A stretch of 64,000 bases of DNA. It comes from PFJX01 sp964393825 (GTDB lineage: Bacteria; Pseudomonadota; Gammaproteobacteria; Burkholderiales; Thiobacillaceae). The notes beneath the pieces were generated by a model. It was not told the origin of the DNA. It made no database searches and was given only the letters and a program-made list of their open reading frames with translations. The DNA lies in assembly GCA_964393825.1 (NCBI GenBank), contig CAYMUY010000013.1, forward strand, positions 1 to 64,000, given 5' to 3'. Numbering within the stretch: position 1 is the stretch's first letter; each line of letters opens with the position of its first letter. The translations under genes and the position numbers were made by a program. This document shows positions 28,475 through 36,854 of the stretch, piece after piece.

Positions 28475-29782
28475 TCACGCCTTGCGTTCCAGCACCGCCG
28501 CGAAAAAGCCGTCGGTATTGTGGATGGCGGGGTCGAGGCGCAAATAGTCGCCCATTTCCAGCGCGATGTTCTGCGCCGCCAGGACTTCGCCCGCCGGGAC
28601 CAGGTGGTAGTCCGGATGCGCGGCCAGGAAGACCTCGACGATGGCCTCGTTTTCTTCCTCCAGCAGGCTGCACGTGGCATAGACCAGACGTCCACCCGCT
28701 TTTATCAGCCGCGCGGCGGATTCCAGGATGGCGGCCTGTTTGACGGTGAGTTCCAGCAGCGATTCCGGGCTTTGCCGCCATTTCAGGTCGGGGTTGCGGC
28801 GCAGCGTGCCGAGGCCGGAACAGGGCGCGTCCACCAGAACGCGATCGAACTTGCCGGCCAGGCGCTTGATCTTGGGGTCGCGTTCATGGGCGATGAGTTG
28901 CGGGTGGACGTTGGACAGGCCGGAGCGCGCCAGACGCGGCTTCATGTTGTTGAGCCGCTTTTCCGATACGTCATAGGCGTACAGGCGCCCCGTGTTGGCC
29001 ATCAGCGCGCCCAGCACCAGGGTCTTGCCGCCGGCGCCGGCGCAGAAGTCGCACACCATTTCGCCGCGCCTGGGGGCGAGCAACAGGCCCAGGAGTTGGC
29101 TGCCTTCGTCCTGGACCTCGACGCCGCCCTCGATGAACAAGGGATGTTTCTGCAAGGCGGGTTTGCCTTGCAAACGCAGGCCCAGGGGCGAATAAGGCGT
29201 GGCCGCGACGGCGATGCCTTCCGTGGTGAACATGTGCAACACGGCGTCGCGCTGCATCTTCTGGGTGTTCACGCGCAGATCCAGCGGCGCCGGACGATTG
29301 AGCGCCTCGGCCAGGGCGGGCAGGTGGTCGCCGAAACGCGCGCGCAGCCGCTCATGGAGCCAATCCGGCAGTTCCAGACGCACCGCTTCCGCTTGCGTGG
29401 AGAGGTCGGCGGCCTTCATTTCCTTGAGCCAGGCGAGTTCGTCGTCTTTCACCGCGCCCTCGAACTGGCGCATGTTGATGCCGCCATGCCGCGCCAGCCA
29501 GGCCAGCAGCAGACGCCGCGGGGTGGCCGGCGCGGCGATGGTCTGCAAGCCGCGCAGACGGCGCAGGACGCCGTAGACCGCTTCCGCGATGAAGGCGCGG
29601 TCGTGGCTGCCCAGTTGCGGGTCGTTGCGGAAGGTATAGGAAAGCACCGCATCGGCCGGCCGCTCGAATTCGAGCACCCGCGCCAGGACATCGAGCGTGG
29701 TCGCCAGGAGGGGCAAGGTGTTGGCTTCGGGGGCGTGGCGATCTTTTGAACGCCGGGGTTTGTGGGAAGCCGGTTTGGTCAT
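28475..29782 (-). CDS. RsmB/NOP-family RNA (cytosine-5) methyltransferase
   Basis: 435 aa. The N-terminus is a NusB-like helical region after a basic leader (MTKPASHKPRRSKDRH). The C-terminal Rossmann methyltransferase has DFCAGAGGKTL (SAM binding), DAPCSGLGTLRRNP and YATCSLLEEEN, which carry the two catalytic cysteines. The expected substrate is 16S rRNA cytosine (RsmB-like), but paralogues exist and it is not next to fmt or sun context genes. It overlaps the cbbR stop by ATGA, so it may be read through from cbbR. Confidence 0.88.
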   Translation of the reverse strand: MTKPASHKPRRSKDRHAPEANTLPLLATTLDVLARVLEFERPADAVLSYTFRNDPQLGSHDRAFIAEAVYGVLRRLRGLQTIAAPATPRRLLLAWLARHGGINMRQFEGAVKDDELAWLKEMKAADLSTQAEAVRLELPDWLHERLRARFGDHLPALAEALNRPAPLDLRVNTQKMQRDAVLHMFTTEGIAVAATPYSPLGLRLQGKPALQKHPLFIEGGVEVQDEGSQLLGLLLAPRRGEMVCDFCAGAGGKTLVLGALMANTGRLYAYDVSEKRLNNMKPRLARSGLSNVHPQLIAHERDPKIKRLAGKFDRVLVDAPCSGLGTLRRNPDLKWRQSPESLLELTVKQAAILESAARLIKAGGRLVYATCSLLEEENEAIVEVFLAAHPDYHLVPAGEVLAAQNIALEMGDYLRLDPAIHNTDGFFAAVLERKA

Positions 29783-30672
29783 GGCTTGGTTCCATCGGAT
29801 AAGAGAAAGTCGAGAAAGGTACGCGCCACCACGCTGCGCAGGCGGCCGGCGGGGTAGACCGCATACCACTGGCGCGGGATGGGAAAGCCGACTGCGTCGA
29901 GGATGGCGAACTGGCCCGGCGCGTGCAGCGTCAGTGTGTGGCGGGATACCACGGAAATACCCAGGCCGGCCAGCACCGCCTGCTTGATCGCTTCGTTGCT
30001 GCCCAGTTCCATGTGCGGTTTCAACGCCAGACCGTGGTCGGCGAACAGGCGCTCCACCGCCTTGCGCGTGCCGGAACCGGGTTCACGCAGCAGCCAGGGT
30101 TCCTTGGCCAGGCGGGCGAGCGGAATGTTCTTGCCGTGGGCCAGGGGGTGGTCGGGCGCCGCCAGGACCACCAGCGGGTTTTCCAGAAAGGGAATGGCGG
30201 TGACCGCCAGCCCCTCGGGCGGTTGCCCGAGGATGTAGAGATCGTCCAGCCCCGCCGTGAGGCTGGACAACACCTGTTCGCGGTTGGTGACGCGCAGGGA
30301 GACTTTCACGCCCGGATGCCGCTTGGAAAATTCGCCCAGCAGGCGCGGCACGAAGTAACTGGCGGTGGTGATGGCGACGATATGCAGATTGCCGCCGGTG
30401 AGGCCCTGGCGCGCCACCAGGGAGAGTTCATAACGTTTGACCGCGCCCAGAATCTCGCGCGCGGTGGCCACCAGTTCCTGGCCCTGGCCGGTGAGTTTGA
30501 CTCGCTTGCCGGTCTGTTCCAGCAAGGGATGCCCCACCACCTCGGCGAGTTTTTTCAACTGCATGGAGACGCCGGGTTGCGACAGATGGAGTTCCTCCGC
30601 CGCGCGCGACAGCGAAAGATGGCGGGCGGCGGATTCGAAAACCTGGAGTTGGCGGAGAGTCAGATGAAGCAT
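29779..30672 (-). CDS. cbbR: LysR-type regulator CbbR of the form II RuBisCO operon
   Basis: 297 aa from ATG 30672; an upstream TTG is less likely. The winged HTH (LTLRQLQVFESAARHLSLSRAAEELHLSQPGVSM) is followed by a LysR substrate-binding domain. It is divergent from cbbM with 164 bp between, the classic CbbR arrangement, and closely resembles the second CbbR at 35749. It probably activates cbbM-cbbQ-cbbO in response to a Calvin-cycle metabolite or redox signal. Confidence 0.9.
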   Translation of the reverse strand: MLHLTLRQLQVFESAARHLSLSRAAEELHLSQPGVSMQLKKLAEVVGHPLLEQTGKRVKLTGQGQELVATAREILGAVKRYELSLVARQGLTGGNLHIVAITTASYFVPRLLGEFSKRHPGVKVSLRVTNREQVLSSLTAGLDDLYILGQPPEGLAVTAIPFLENPLVVLAAPDHPLAHGKNIPLARLAKEPWLLREPGSGTRKAVERLFADHGLALKPHMELGSNEAIKQAVLAGLGISVVSRHTLTLHAPGQFAILDAVGFPIPRQWYAVYPAGRLRSVVARTFLDFLLSDGTKP

Positions 30673-30836
30673 GGGCAAATTATAAGTAAATGCTTATGCC
30701 TACTATCAGAAATCATGAATTTTTCTTATGTGCGGCAGTCGCTATAGTTCGCCCCATTCCAGGTAGGGGTAACACGTAACCGCACGGCCCCGGAATAGTT
30801 CAATTCAGTACAAACGCATCTCTAAAGGAGCAAGTA
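30673..30836 (+). promoter_or_regulatory. cbbR-cbbM divergent control region
   Basis: It contains the dyad ATAAG-N6-CTTAT at 30682-30697, a plausible LysR-type site, and an AT-rich stretch TGAATTTTTCTTAT further toward cbbM. A TATAGT at about 30744 is a candidate -10. The AAGGAG at 30825-30830 is the cbbM ribosome-binding site. Binding is inferred from position and symmetry. Confidence 0.55.
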
Positions 30837-32216
30837 ATGGATCAATCCGCACGTTACGCCGACCTCAGCCTGAAAGAAGAAGACCTGATCAAGGGCGACA
30901 AGCACATCCTCGTCGCCTATCACATGCAGCCCGCCACCGGTTATGGCTACCTGGAAGTCGCGGCGCACATCGCCGCCGAATCCTCCACCGGCACCAACGT
31001 CGAAGTCTCCACCACCGACGACTTCACCAAGGGCGTGGACGCGCTGGTGTACTTCATCGACGAAGCCAAGGGCGTCATGAAGGTCGCCTACCCGAATGAC
31101 CTGTTCGACCGCAACATCACCGACGGTCGCGCCATGCTGGTGTCGTTCCTGACCCTGGCCATCGGCAACAACCAAGGCATGGGCGACGTGAAGCATCTGC
31201 AGATGCAGGACTTCTACGTTCCCTGGTCCATGCTGCGCCAGTTCGACGGCCCCTCCAAAGACATCACCGACCTGTGGGACATCCTGGGTCGCCCCCGCGT
31301 CAACGGCGGCTACATCGCCGGCACCATCATCAAGCCGAAACTGGGCCTGCGTCCCGAGCCGTTCGCGGCCGCCGCTTACCAGTTCTGGCTGGGTGGCGAC
31401 TTCATCAAGAACGACGAACCCCAGGGCAACCAGGTGTTCTGCCCGAGCAAGAAGGTCATCCCGCTTGTTTATGACGCGATGAAGCGCGCCATGGACGAAA
31501 CCGGCCAGGCCAAGCTGTTCTCCGCCAACATCACCGCTGACGACCATTACGAAATGCTCGCTCGCGCCGACTTCATCCTGGAAACTTTCGGCCCGGACGC
31601 GAACAAGGTTGCTTTCCTGGTCGACGGCTATGTCGGCGGCCCCGGCATGATCACCACCGCCCGTCGTCAGTACCCCAACCAGTACCTGCACTACCACCGC
31701 GCGGGCCATGGCGCCGTGACCTCCCCCTCCGCCGTGCGTGGCTACACCGCCTTCGTGCTGGCCAAGATGTCGCGTCTGCAAGGGGCTTCCGGCATCCACG
31801 TCGGCACCATGGGCTACGGCAAGATGGAAGGCGGCCGTGACGACCGCAACATCGCCTACATGATCGAGCGCGACTCCGCTGACGGCCCGTATTTCCACCA
31901 GGAATGGCACGGCATGAAGCCCACCACCCCGATCATCTCCGGCGGCATGAACGCGCTGCGTCTGCCCGGCTTCTTCGAGAACCTCGGCCACGGCAACGTG
32001 ATCAACACCTCCGGTGGCGGCTCCTACGGCCACATCGACAGCCCCGCCGCCGGCGCGATCTCCCTGCGCCAGTCCTACGAGTGCTGGAAGGCTGGCGCCG
32101 ACCCGATCGAATTCGCCAAGGAGCACAAAGAGTTTGCTCGCGCCTTCGAGTCCTTCCCGGGTGATGCCGACAAGCTGTTCCCCGGCTGGCGTGAAAAGCT
32201 GGGCGTGCACAAGTAA
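30837..32216 (+). CDS. cbbM: Form II ribulose-1,5-bisphosphate carboxylase/oxygenase
   Basis: 459 aa, normal for form II, which functions as homodimers or their multimers without small subunits. Active-site signatures are present: TIIKPKLGLRP (catalytic Lys), GGDFIKNDEPQGN (carbamylated Lys and Mg2+ ligands), YHRAGHGAVTSP and GIHVGTMGYGKMEG (loop 6 Lys). It fixes CO2 onto RuBP in the Calvin cycle and usually serves at high CO2/low O2. It is followed by a terminator-like hairpin and then cbbQ and cbbO. Confidence 0.97.
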   Translation: MDQSARYADLSLKEEDLIKGDKHILVAYHMQPATGYGYLEVAAHIAAESSTGTNVEVSTTDDFTKGVDALVYFIDEAKGVMKVAYPNDLFDRNITDGRAMLVSFLTLAIGNNQGMGDVKHLQMQDFYVPWSMLRQFDGPSKDITDLWDILGRPRVNGGYIAGTIIKPKLGLRPEPFAAAAYQFWLGGDFIKNDEPQGNQVFCPSKKVIPLVYDAMKRAMDETGQAKLFSANITADDHYEMLARADFILETFGPDANKVAFLVDGYVGGPGMITTARRQYPNQYLHYHRAGHGAVTSPSAVRGYTAFVLAKMSRLQGASGIHVGTMGYGKMEGGRDDRNIAYMIERDSADGPYFHQEWHGMKPTTPIISGGMNALRLPGFFENLGHGNVINTSGGGSYGHIDSPAAGAISLRQSYECWKAGADPIEFAKEHKEFARAFESFPGDADKLFPGWREKLGVHK

Positions 32217-32247
32217 TCGGCAGTTAGTGCACTGAAGCAGCAAGAAG

Positions 32248-32273
32248 CGCCCCCGGTTTACTGGGGGCGTTTT
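32248..32273 (+). terminator. Terminator or attenuator between cbbM and cbbQ
   Basis: Stem CGCCCCC / GGGGGCG with a short loop, followed by TTTT. Since cbbQ starts only 50 bases downstream with no obvious promoter, it probably gives partial termination so that cbbM exceeds its activase genes. Confidence 0.75.
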
Positions 32274-32325
32274 GTTTCCGGGATGGATTTCCCCCGCCTG
32301 ACAGGGGGAAGAAATGGAGCACGCA

Positions 32326-33132
32326 ATGAGCACCGACAAAGAGCAATACAAGGTTCACCAGGAACCCTACTACCAGGCCCAGGGCAAGGAAGTGACGCTG
32401 TACGAGGCGGCCTACCGAAACCGCCTGCCGGTGATGGTGAAAGGCCCCACCGGCTGCGGCAAATCCCGCTTTGTTGAATACATGGCCTGGAAGCTGAACA
32501 AGCCGCTGATCACCGTGGCCTGCAACGAAGACATGACCGCCAGTGACCTGGTCGGCCGCTACCTGCTGGAAGCCAACGGCACCCGCTGGCTGGACGGCCC
32601 GCTGACCACCGCCGCCCGCATCGGTGCCATCTGTTACCTGGACGAGATCGTCGAAGCGCGCCAGGACACCACCGTGGTCATCCACCCGCTCACCGACCAC
32701 CGCCGTACCCTGCCGCTGGACAAGAAAGGCGAACTGATCCAGGCGCATCCCGACTTCCAGCTGGTGATTTCCTATAACCCCGGCTACCAGTCGCTGATGA
32801 AGGACTTGAAACAGTCCACCAAGCAGCGTTTCACCGCCTTCGATTTCGACTACCCGGACGCCGCGCTGGAAACCACCATCCTGGCCAAGGAAACCGGGCT
32901 CGACGAAGCCACGTCGGCCAAGCTGGTAAAGATCGCGCATACCGCCCGCAACCTGAAAGGCCACGGCCTCGATGAAGGCATCTCCACGCGCCTGCTGGTG
33001 TACGCCGCCACCCTGATCAAGGATGGCGTGGACCCGCTGGATGCCTGTCGCATGGCTTTGGTGCGCCCGATCACCGACGACACCGACATCCGCGAAACGC
33101 TGGACCACGCCATCGACGCGACGTTTGCGTGA
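32326..33132 (+). CDS. cbbQ: RuBisCO activase MoxR-type AAA+ subunit CbbQ (form II set)
   Basis: About 268 aa. It is a MoxR AAA+ ATPase: Walker A KGPTGCGKSRFVEYM, Walker B ICYLDEIVEARQDTT, and sensor-region SYNPGYQSLMKDLKQSTKQRF. CbbQ hexamers bind one CbbO and remove inhibitory sugar phosphates from RuBisCO. ATG 32326 aligns with the paralogue at 38977 and has GGAG upstream; an ATG 12 bases earlier is possible. This is the pair associated with form II enzymes (called Q2O2 in Acidithiobacillus). Confidence 0.95.
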   Translation: MSTDKEQYKVHQEPYYQAQGKEVTLYEAAYRNRLPVMVKGPTGCGKSRFVEYMAWKLNKPLITVACNEDMTASDLVGRYLLEANGTRWLDGPLTTAARIGAICYLDEIVEARQDTTVVIHPLTDHRRTLPLDKKGELIQAHPDFQLVISYNPGYQSLMKDLKQSTKQRFTAFDFDYPDAALETTILAKETGLDEATSAKLVKIAHTARNLKGHGLDEGISTRLLVYAATLIKDGVDPLDACRMALVRPITDDTDIRETLDHAIDATFA

Positions 33133-33136
33133 TGTG

Positions 33137-33264
33137 CTTCTCCCTCCCCCACCGGGGGAGGGCCGGAAAGAGGGAAATACGCCGGCATATCCAGCGCCGG
33201 TTGATTGAGCAACCGCTGCTCCCTCTCCCCCGGCCCCTTCCCCGGTGGGGGAGGGGAGGGAAAA
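33137..33264. repeat. CTC-rich palindromic repeat, family A copy 2, supplying the cbbO ribosome-binding site
   Basis: Hairpins CTCCCCCACCGGGGGAG and CCCCGGTGGGGGAGG bracket a core with ATCCAGCGCCGG. It fills the whole cbbQ-cbbO gap. Its terminal GGGGAGGGGAGGG lies about 7 bases before the cbbO ATG, so the repeat doubles as the Shine-Dalgarno sequence. Confidence 0.85.
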
Positions 33265-33268
33265 GACC

Positions 33269-35650
33269 ATGACCGAAACTGAATACCAGCACCCCCTGAT
33301 GAAGGCCTACTGGGCCCAACTCGACACCGGCTTCGAGCCGATCGCGGATGTGTTCGAGGATGTCATGGCGGAAGCCCTGGCCATCCTCAGCCGCGAGGGC
33401 ATCGACGCCTATCTGGAAGCCGCCCGCGTCATCGGCAAGCTGGGGCGCGGCGTCCAGCCCATGCTGGCGTTCATGGAGGAGTGGCCGACCAGCGCCAAGG
33501 CCATCGGCGAGAGCGGCCTGCCCGCGATCATGGCCATGATCCAGAAGATGCAGAAATCGCCCAACGGCAAAGCCATCACCCCCTTCCTGGAAACGCTGGC
33601 GCCGGTGGCGCGCAAGCTGCGCTCTCAGGAACGGATGGGGCGTTACCTGGATATCGTCCTGGATTTCATGGAGCGCACCACCGGTTCCATCCACGGCCAC
33701 CACACCACCTTCCCCAGCCCCGGCCTGCCCGATTTCTTCGCCCAGGCGCCGTTCCTGCTCGGCCAACTCACCCTGGCCGGCATGAAGAACTGGGTGGAGT
33801 ACGGCATTCGCAACTACCGCACTCATCCGGAACGGCAGAAGGACTACTTCAGCCTGCAATCCGCCGACAGCCGCGCCGTGCTGCAACGTGAACGTCACGG
33901 CACCCTGTTCATGGACGTGGAACGCAAGCTGGACCTTTACCTACACGGCTTGTGGCGGGAATCGGAACAACTGGTGCCCTACTCCACCGCCTTCGACGAG
34001 TTGCGCAAGCCGGTGCCGTATTACGACAAGCTGGGCATGCGGATACCGGATGTGTATGACGACGTTTTTCTCCCTCTCCCTCCGGGAGAGGGCCGGGGTG
34101 AGGGAGCGGCGCTCGATCTAGCGTTGTCGGTTGATTCGGCGTTGCTCCCTCACCCCCAGCCCCTCCCCCGGGGGGGGAGGGGAGAAATCCGCATTCCCGG
34201 CATTGATCGTTACCGCGTCACCCTCGCCCACATGGTCGGCCACCGTCGCTGGACCGAGGCCCAGATCGCCGACAACTGGAGTCCGTTTCAGCGCATGGCG
34301 GTGGAGTTCTTCGAGGACTGCCGCGTCGAAACGCTGCTCTGCCGAGAATACCCCGGTCTCAAGCGCATCTTCCTGGCCCTGCATCCGAAGCCGGCCGAAG
34401 CCGCCTGCGACCCGGAGACCACCTCCTGCCTGCGCCACCGCATGGCCATGTTGTCGCGCGCCCTGCTCGACCCGAACCACGGTTACAACGATGTCGATCT
34501 GCTCGACTATGTGCGGCGCTTCCACGACCTGATGGCCGAAAGCGAATCCAGCACCAAGGAAATCGCCGCGTTGGCACTGAGCTACGTCGCCAAGACCCGC
34601 CGTCAAAGCGACCAGCTGGCCAAGGTCCATTTCGCGGATACGGTGGTCGACTACCGCGACGACAACCGCCAGATGTGGAAATTCATCGAGGATAGCGACG
34701 ACGAGGAGATGTTCGAGAAGGAGAAGAAGCGCACGCCAAGCGATGAAGTCAAAGGCCTGCCGCCGCGCCACTATCCGGAATGGGATTACCACAGCCAGAC
34801 CTACCGCCCGGACTGGGCCAGCGTCTACGAGGCCCTGCATCCGAAAGGCAACCCCGCCGACATCGACAAGTTGCTGCTGAAGCACGGCGCCCTGGCCAAA
34901 CGCCTGAAACGCATCCTCGATCTGCTCAAGCCGCAGGACAAGGTGCGCATCCGCTACCAGGAAGAAGGCAGCGAGCTCGACCTCGATGTAGCCCTGCGTT
35001 CCCTGATCGATTTCAAGGGCGGCGCCACGCCCGACCCGCGCATCAACATGAGCCACCGCACCAACGGCCGCGACATCTCGGTAATGTTGCTGCTCGACCT
35101 GTCGGAATCGCTCAACGAGAAAGCGGCCGGCGGCGACCAGACCATCCTCGAACTCAGCCAGGAAGCCGTCTCGCTGCTGGCCTGGGCGGTCGAGCAATTG
35201 GGCGACCCCTTCGCCATCGCCGGCTTCCACTCAAACACGCGCCACGACGTGCGTTACCTCCACATCAAGGGCTACAGCGAACGCTGGGGCGACGACGCCA
35301 AGGCTCGTCTGGCGGCCATGGAAGCAAATTATTCAACTCGCATGGGCGCGGCCATGCGCCATGCGGCCCACTACCTGGAAGCGCGCCCGGCCGACAAGAA
35401 GCTGATGCTCATCCTCACCGACGGCCAGCCTTCGGACATCGACACCAACGATGACCAACTTCTGATCGAGGACGCCCGCCAGGCGGTCAAGGAACTCGAC
35501 CGCGACGGTATCTTCACCTACTGCATCAGCCTCGACCCGAAGGCCGACGAATACGTCAGCGGCATATTCGGCCGCCAGTACACGGTGATCGACAACATCC
35601 AGCGCCTGCCGGAAAAACTGCCGGAATTGTTCCTGGCGCTGACCAAGTAG
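33269..35650 (+). CDS. cbbO: RuBisCO activase VWA subunit CbbO (form II set) with a repeat-encoded insert
   Basis: 793 aa. The C-terminal von Willebrand A domain has the MIDAS motif LLDLSES and the later LILTDGQPSD; it docks the CbbQ ring onto RuBisCO. The N-terminal half is helical (EALAILSREGIDAYLEAARVIGKL). Unusual: residues about 267-306 (FLPLPPGEGRGEG ... PLPRGGRGE) are encoded by a family A palindromic repeat and have no counterpart in the paralogue at 39857. The frame is preserved across the insert, so the protein may still function with a surface loop. ATG 33269 is chosen for its strong upstream purine tract. Confidence 0.92.
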   Translation: MTETEYQHPLMKAYWAQLDTGFEPIADVFEDVMAEALAILSREGIDAYLEAARVIGKLGRGVQPMLAFMEEWPTSAKAIGESGLPAIMAMIQKMQKSPNGKAITPFLETLAPVARKLRSQERMGRYLDIVLDFMERTTGSIHGHHTTFPSPGLPDFFAQAPFLLGQLTLAGMKNWVEYGIRNYRTHPERQKDYFSLQSADSRAVLQRERHGTLFMDVERKLDLYLHGLWRESEQLVPYSTAFDELRKPVPYYDKLGMRIPDVYDDVFLPLPPGEGRGEGAALDLALSVDSALLPHPQPLPRGGRGEIRIPGIDRYRVTLAHMVGHRRWTEAQIADNWSPFQRMAVEFFEDCRVETLLCREYPGLKRIFLALHPKPAEAACDPETTSCLRHRMAMLSRALLDPNHGYNDVDLLDYVRRFHDLMAESESSTKEIAALALSYVAKTRRQSDQLAKVHFADTVVDYRDDNRQMWKFIEDSDDEEMFEKEKKRTPSDEVKGLPPRHYPEWDYHSQTYRPDWASVYEALHPKGNPADIDKLLLKHGALAKRLKRILDLLKPQDKVRIRYQEEGSELDLDVALRSLIDFKGGATPDPRINMSHRTNGRDISVMLLLDLSESLNEKAAGGDQTILELSQEAVSLLAWAVEQLGDPFAIAGFHSNTRHDVRYLHIKGYSERWGDDAKARLAAMEANYSTRMGAAMRHAAHYLEARPADKKLMLILTDGQPSDIDTNDDQLLIEDARQAVKELDRDGIFTYCISLDPKADEYVSGIFGRQYTVIDNIQRLPEKLPELFLALTK
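34067..34187. repeat. CTC-rich palindromic repeat, family A copy 3, in frame inside cbbO
   Basis: Begins TTTCTCCCTCTCCC and ends GGGGAGGGGAGAAA, with the same two-hairpin layout as the intergenic copies. It contributes about 40 codons without a stop and keeps the cbbO frame. Confidence 0.88.
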
Positions 35651-35662
35651 GGCTGGGGTGCG

Positions 35663-35720
35663 TGTAGCGCCGGCATCCCTGCCGGCGTCTTCAAAACAGC
35701 CGGCTGGAAGCCGGCGCCAC
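35663..35720. repeat. GC palindromic repeat, family D copy 1
   Basis: GTAGCGCCGGCATCCCTGCC followed by a GCCGGCTGGAAGCCGGC hairpin. Related copies lie at 60421-60477 and 62058-62127. It sits between the convergent cbbO and cbbR genes, where it may end both transcripts. Confidence 0.75.
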
Positions 35721-35748
35721 ACGGGCGGCGCGGCAACTCGCGCGCCCC

Positions 35749-36696
35749 TTATTTTCCACACTCCTCCCCGCAACACGCCGCGCCCCCGCCTGGCGAGCAC
35801 GCCGTCTCGCTGCTCTGGGTGAGGAGAAAGTCGAGAAAGGCGCGCGCCACCACGGAAACCTGCCGCCCGACCGGGTAAGCCGCGTACCAGTGGCGCTGGA
35901 TGGGAAATTTTTCCGCGTCGAGCACGGCGAACTGGCCGGGCTGGTGCAGGGTGAGGGCATGGCAGGAAAGCGCGGAGATACCCAAGCCGGCGAGGATGGC
36001 CTGCTTGATGGCTTCGTTGCTACCCAGTTCCAGTCGCGGGCGAATTTCCAGCCCCTGTTCCCGAAACAGCCGCTCGATCGCCTTGCGCGTGCCGGAACCG
36101 GCCTCGCGCATGACCCAGCGTTCCTGTGCCAGCCGCGCCAGCGGGATGTGCTTTTCCTTCGCCAGCGGGTGGCCGGGAGCGGCGAGAACGACGATGGGGT
36201 TGTCCATGATCGGGGTGGCGACGACTTCGATCTCATCGGGTGGCTGCCCCAGCAGATAGAGGTCATCCAGGTTGTCGGCCATGCTGGCCAGCACCTGTTC
36301 CTTGTTGGTGACGCGCAGGCTGACATCGATGCCGGGATGCAGTTTGGCGAATCCGCCGAGCAGGCGCGGCGCGAAGTAGGAGGCGGTGGTGATCGCCATC
36401 AGTTTCAGGTGGCCCTTCTCCAGGCCGCGCCGCTGCGCGACCGACATGGTGTAGCGATCGAGGATGGCGAAGATTTCCCGCGTGGCCTGTGCCAGCTCGC
36501 GGCCATCCTCGGTCAGCAACACCTTCTTGCCCACCTGTTCCACCAGCGGTGAGCCGACGATGTCCGTGAGCTTCTTCATCTGCATGGAGACGGTCGGCTG
36601 GGTCAGGTAAAGCTCTTCGGATGCGCGGGTAAAACTGCCCAGGCGGGCAATGGATTCGAATATTTCCAGTTGGCGGAAGGTGGTGTGGTGGCGCAT
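35749..36696 (-). CDS. cbbR: LysR-type regulator CbbR of the form I RuBisCO operon
   Basis: 315 aa. The HTH (TFRQLEIFESIARLGSFTRASEELYLTQPTVSM) and LysR effector domain closely match the other CbbR (shared TTASYFAPRLLG, GLGISALSCHALTLH). It is divergent from cbbL, 158 bp away, so it is probably the activator of cbbLSQO. The last 20 residues form a tail absent from the first CbbR with four cysteines (CSPGGGAACCGEEC), which could be a redox or metal site or simply unstructured. Confidence 0.9.
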   Translation of the reverse strand: MRHHTTFRQLEIFESIARLGSFTRASEELYLTQPTVSMQMKKLTDIVGSPLVEQVGKKVLLTEDGRELAQATREIFAILDRYTMSVAQRRGLEKGHLKLMAITTASYFAPRLLGGFAKLHPGIDVSLRVTNKEQVLASMADNLDDLYLLGQPPDEIEVVATPIMDNPIVVLAAPGHPLAKEKHIPLARLAQERWVMREAGSGTRKAIERLFREQGLEIRPRLELGSNEAIKQAILAGLGISALSCHALTLHQPGQFAVLDAEKFPIQRHWYAAYPVGRQVSVVARAFLDFLLTQSSETACSPGGGAACCGEECGK

Positions 36697-36854
36697 GGCG
36701 ATCTCGCTGAGGATGACTTAATACATAGAGTAATAGCTATGGTCACGATAGAAAATAGTGACTGTTATTTATGCATGCGCGCCGTCAAGATGCGCCCACT
36801 TCGAATCGGAACACCGTTTCGTCGGACCGACCAACATCCCGCAAGGAGCGAACC
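36697..36854 (+). promoter_or_regulatory. cbbR-cbbL divergent control region
   Basis: AT-rich relative to its surroundings. It contains the dyad AAATA-N8-TATTT at 36753-36770 and the palindrome ATAGCTAT at 36733-36740, candidate CbbR sites. AAGGAG at 36843-36848 is the cbbL ribosome-binding site. I do not see clear -35/-10 hexamers. Confidence 0.5.

Noticed and set aside
30822..32351. 509-codon minus-strand frame over cbbM
   Set aside because: Mirror of the high-GC third positions of cbbM; no start signal or homology.
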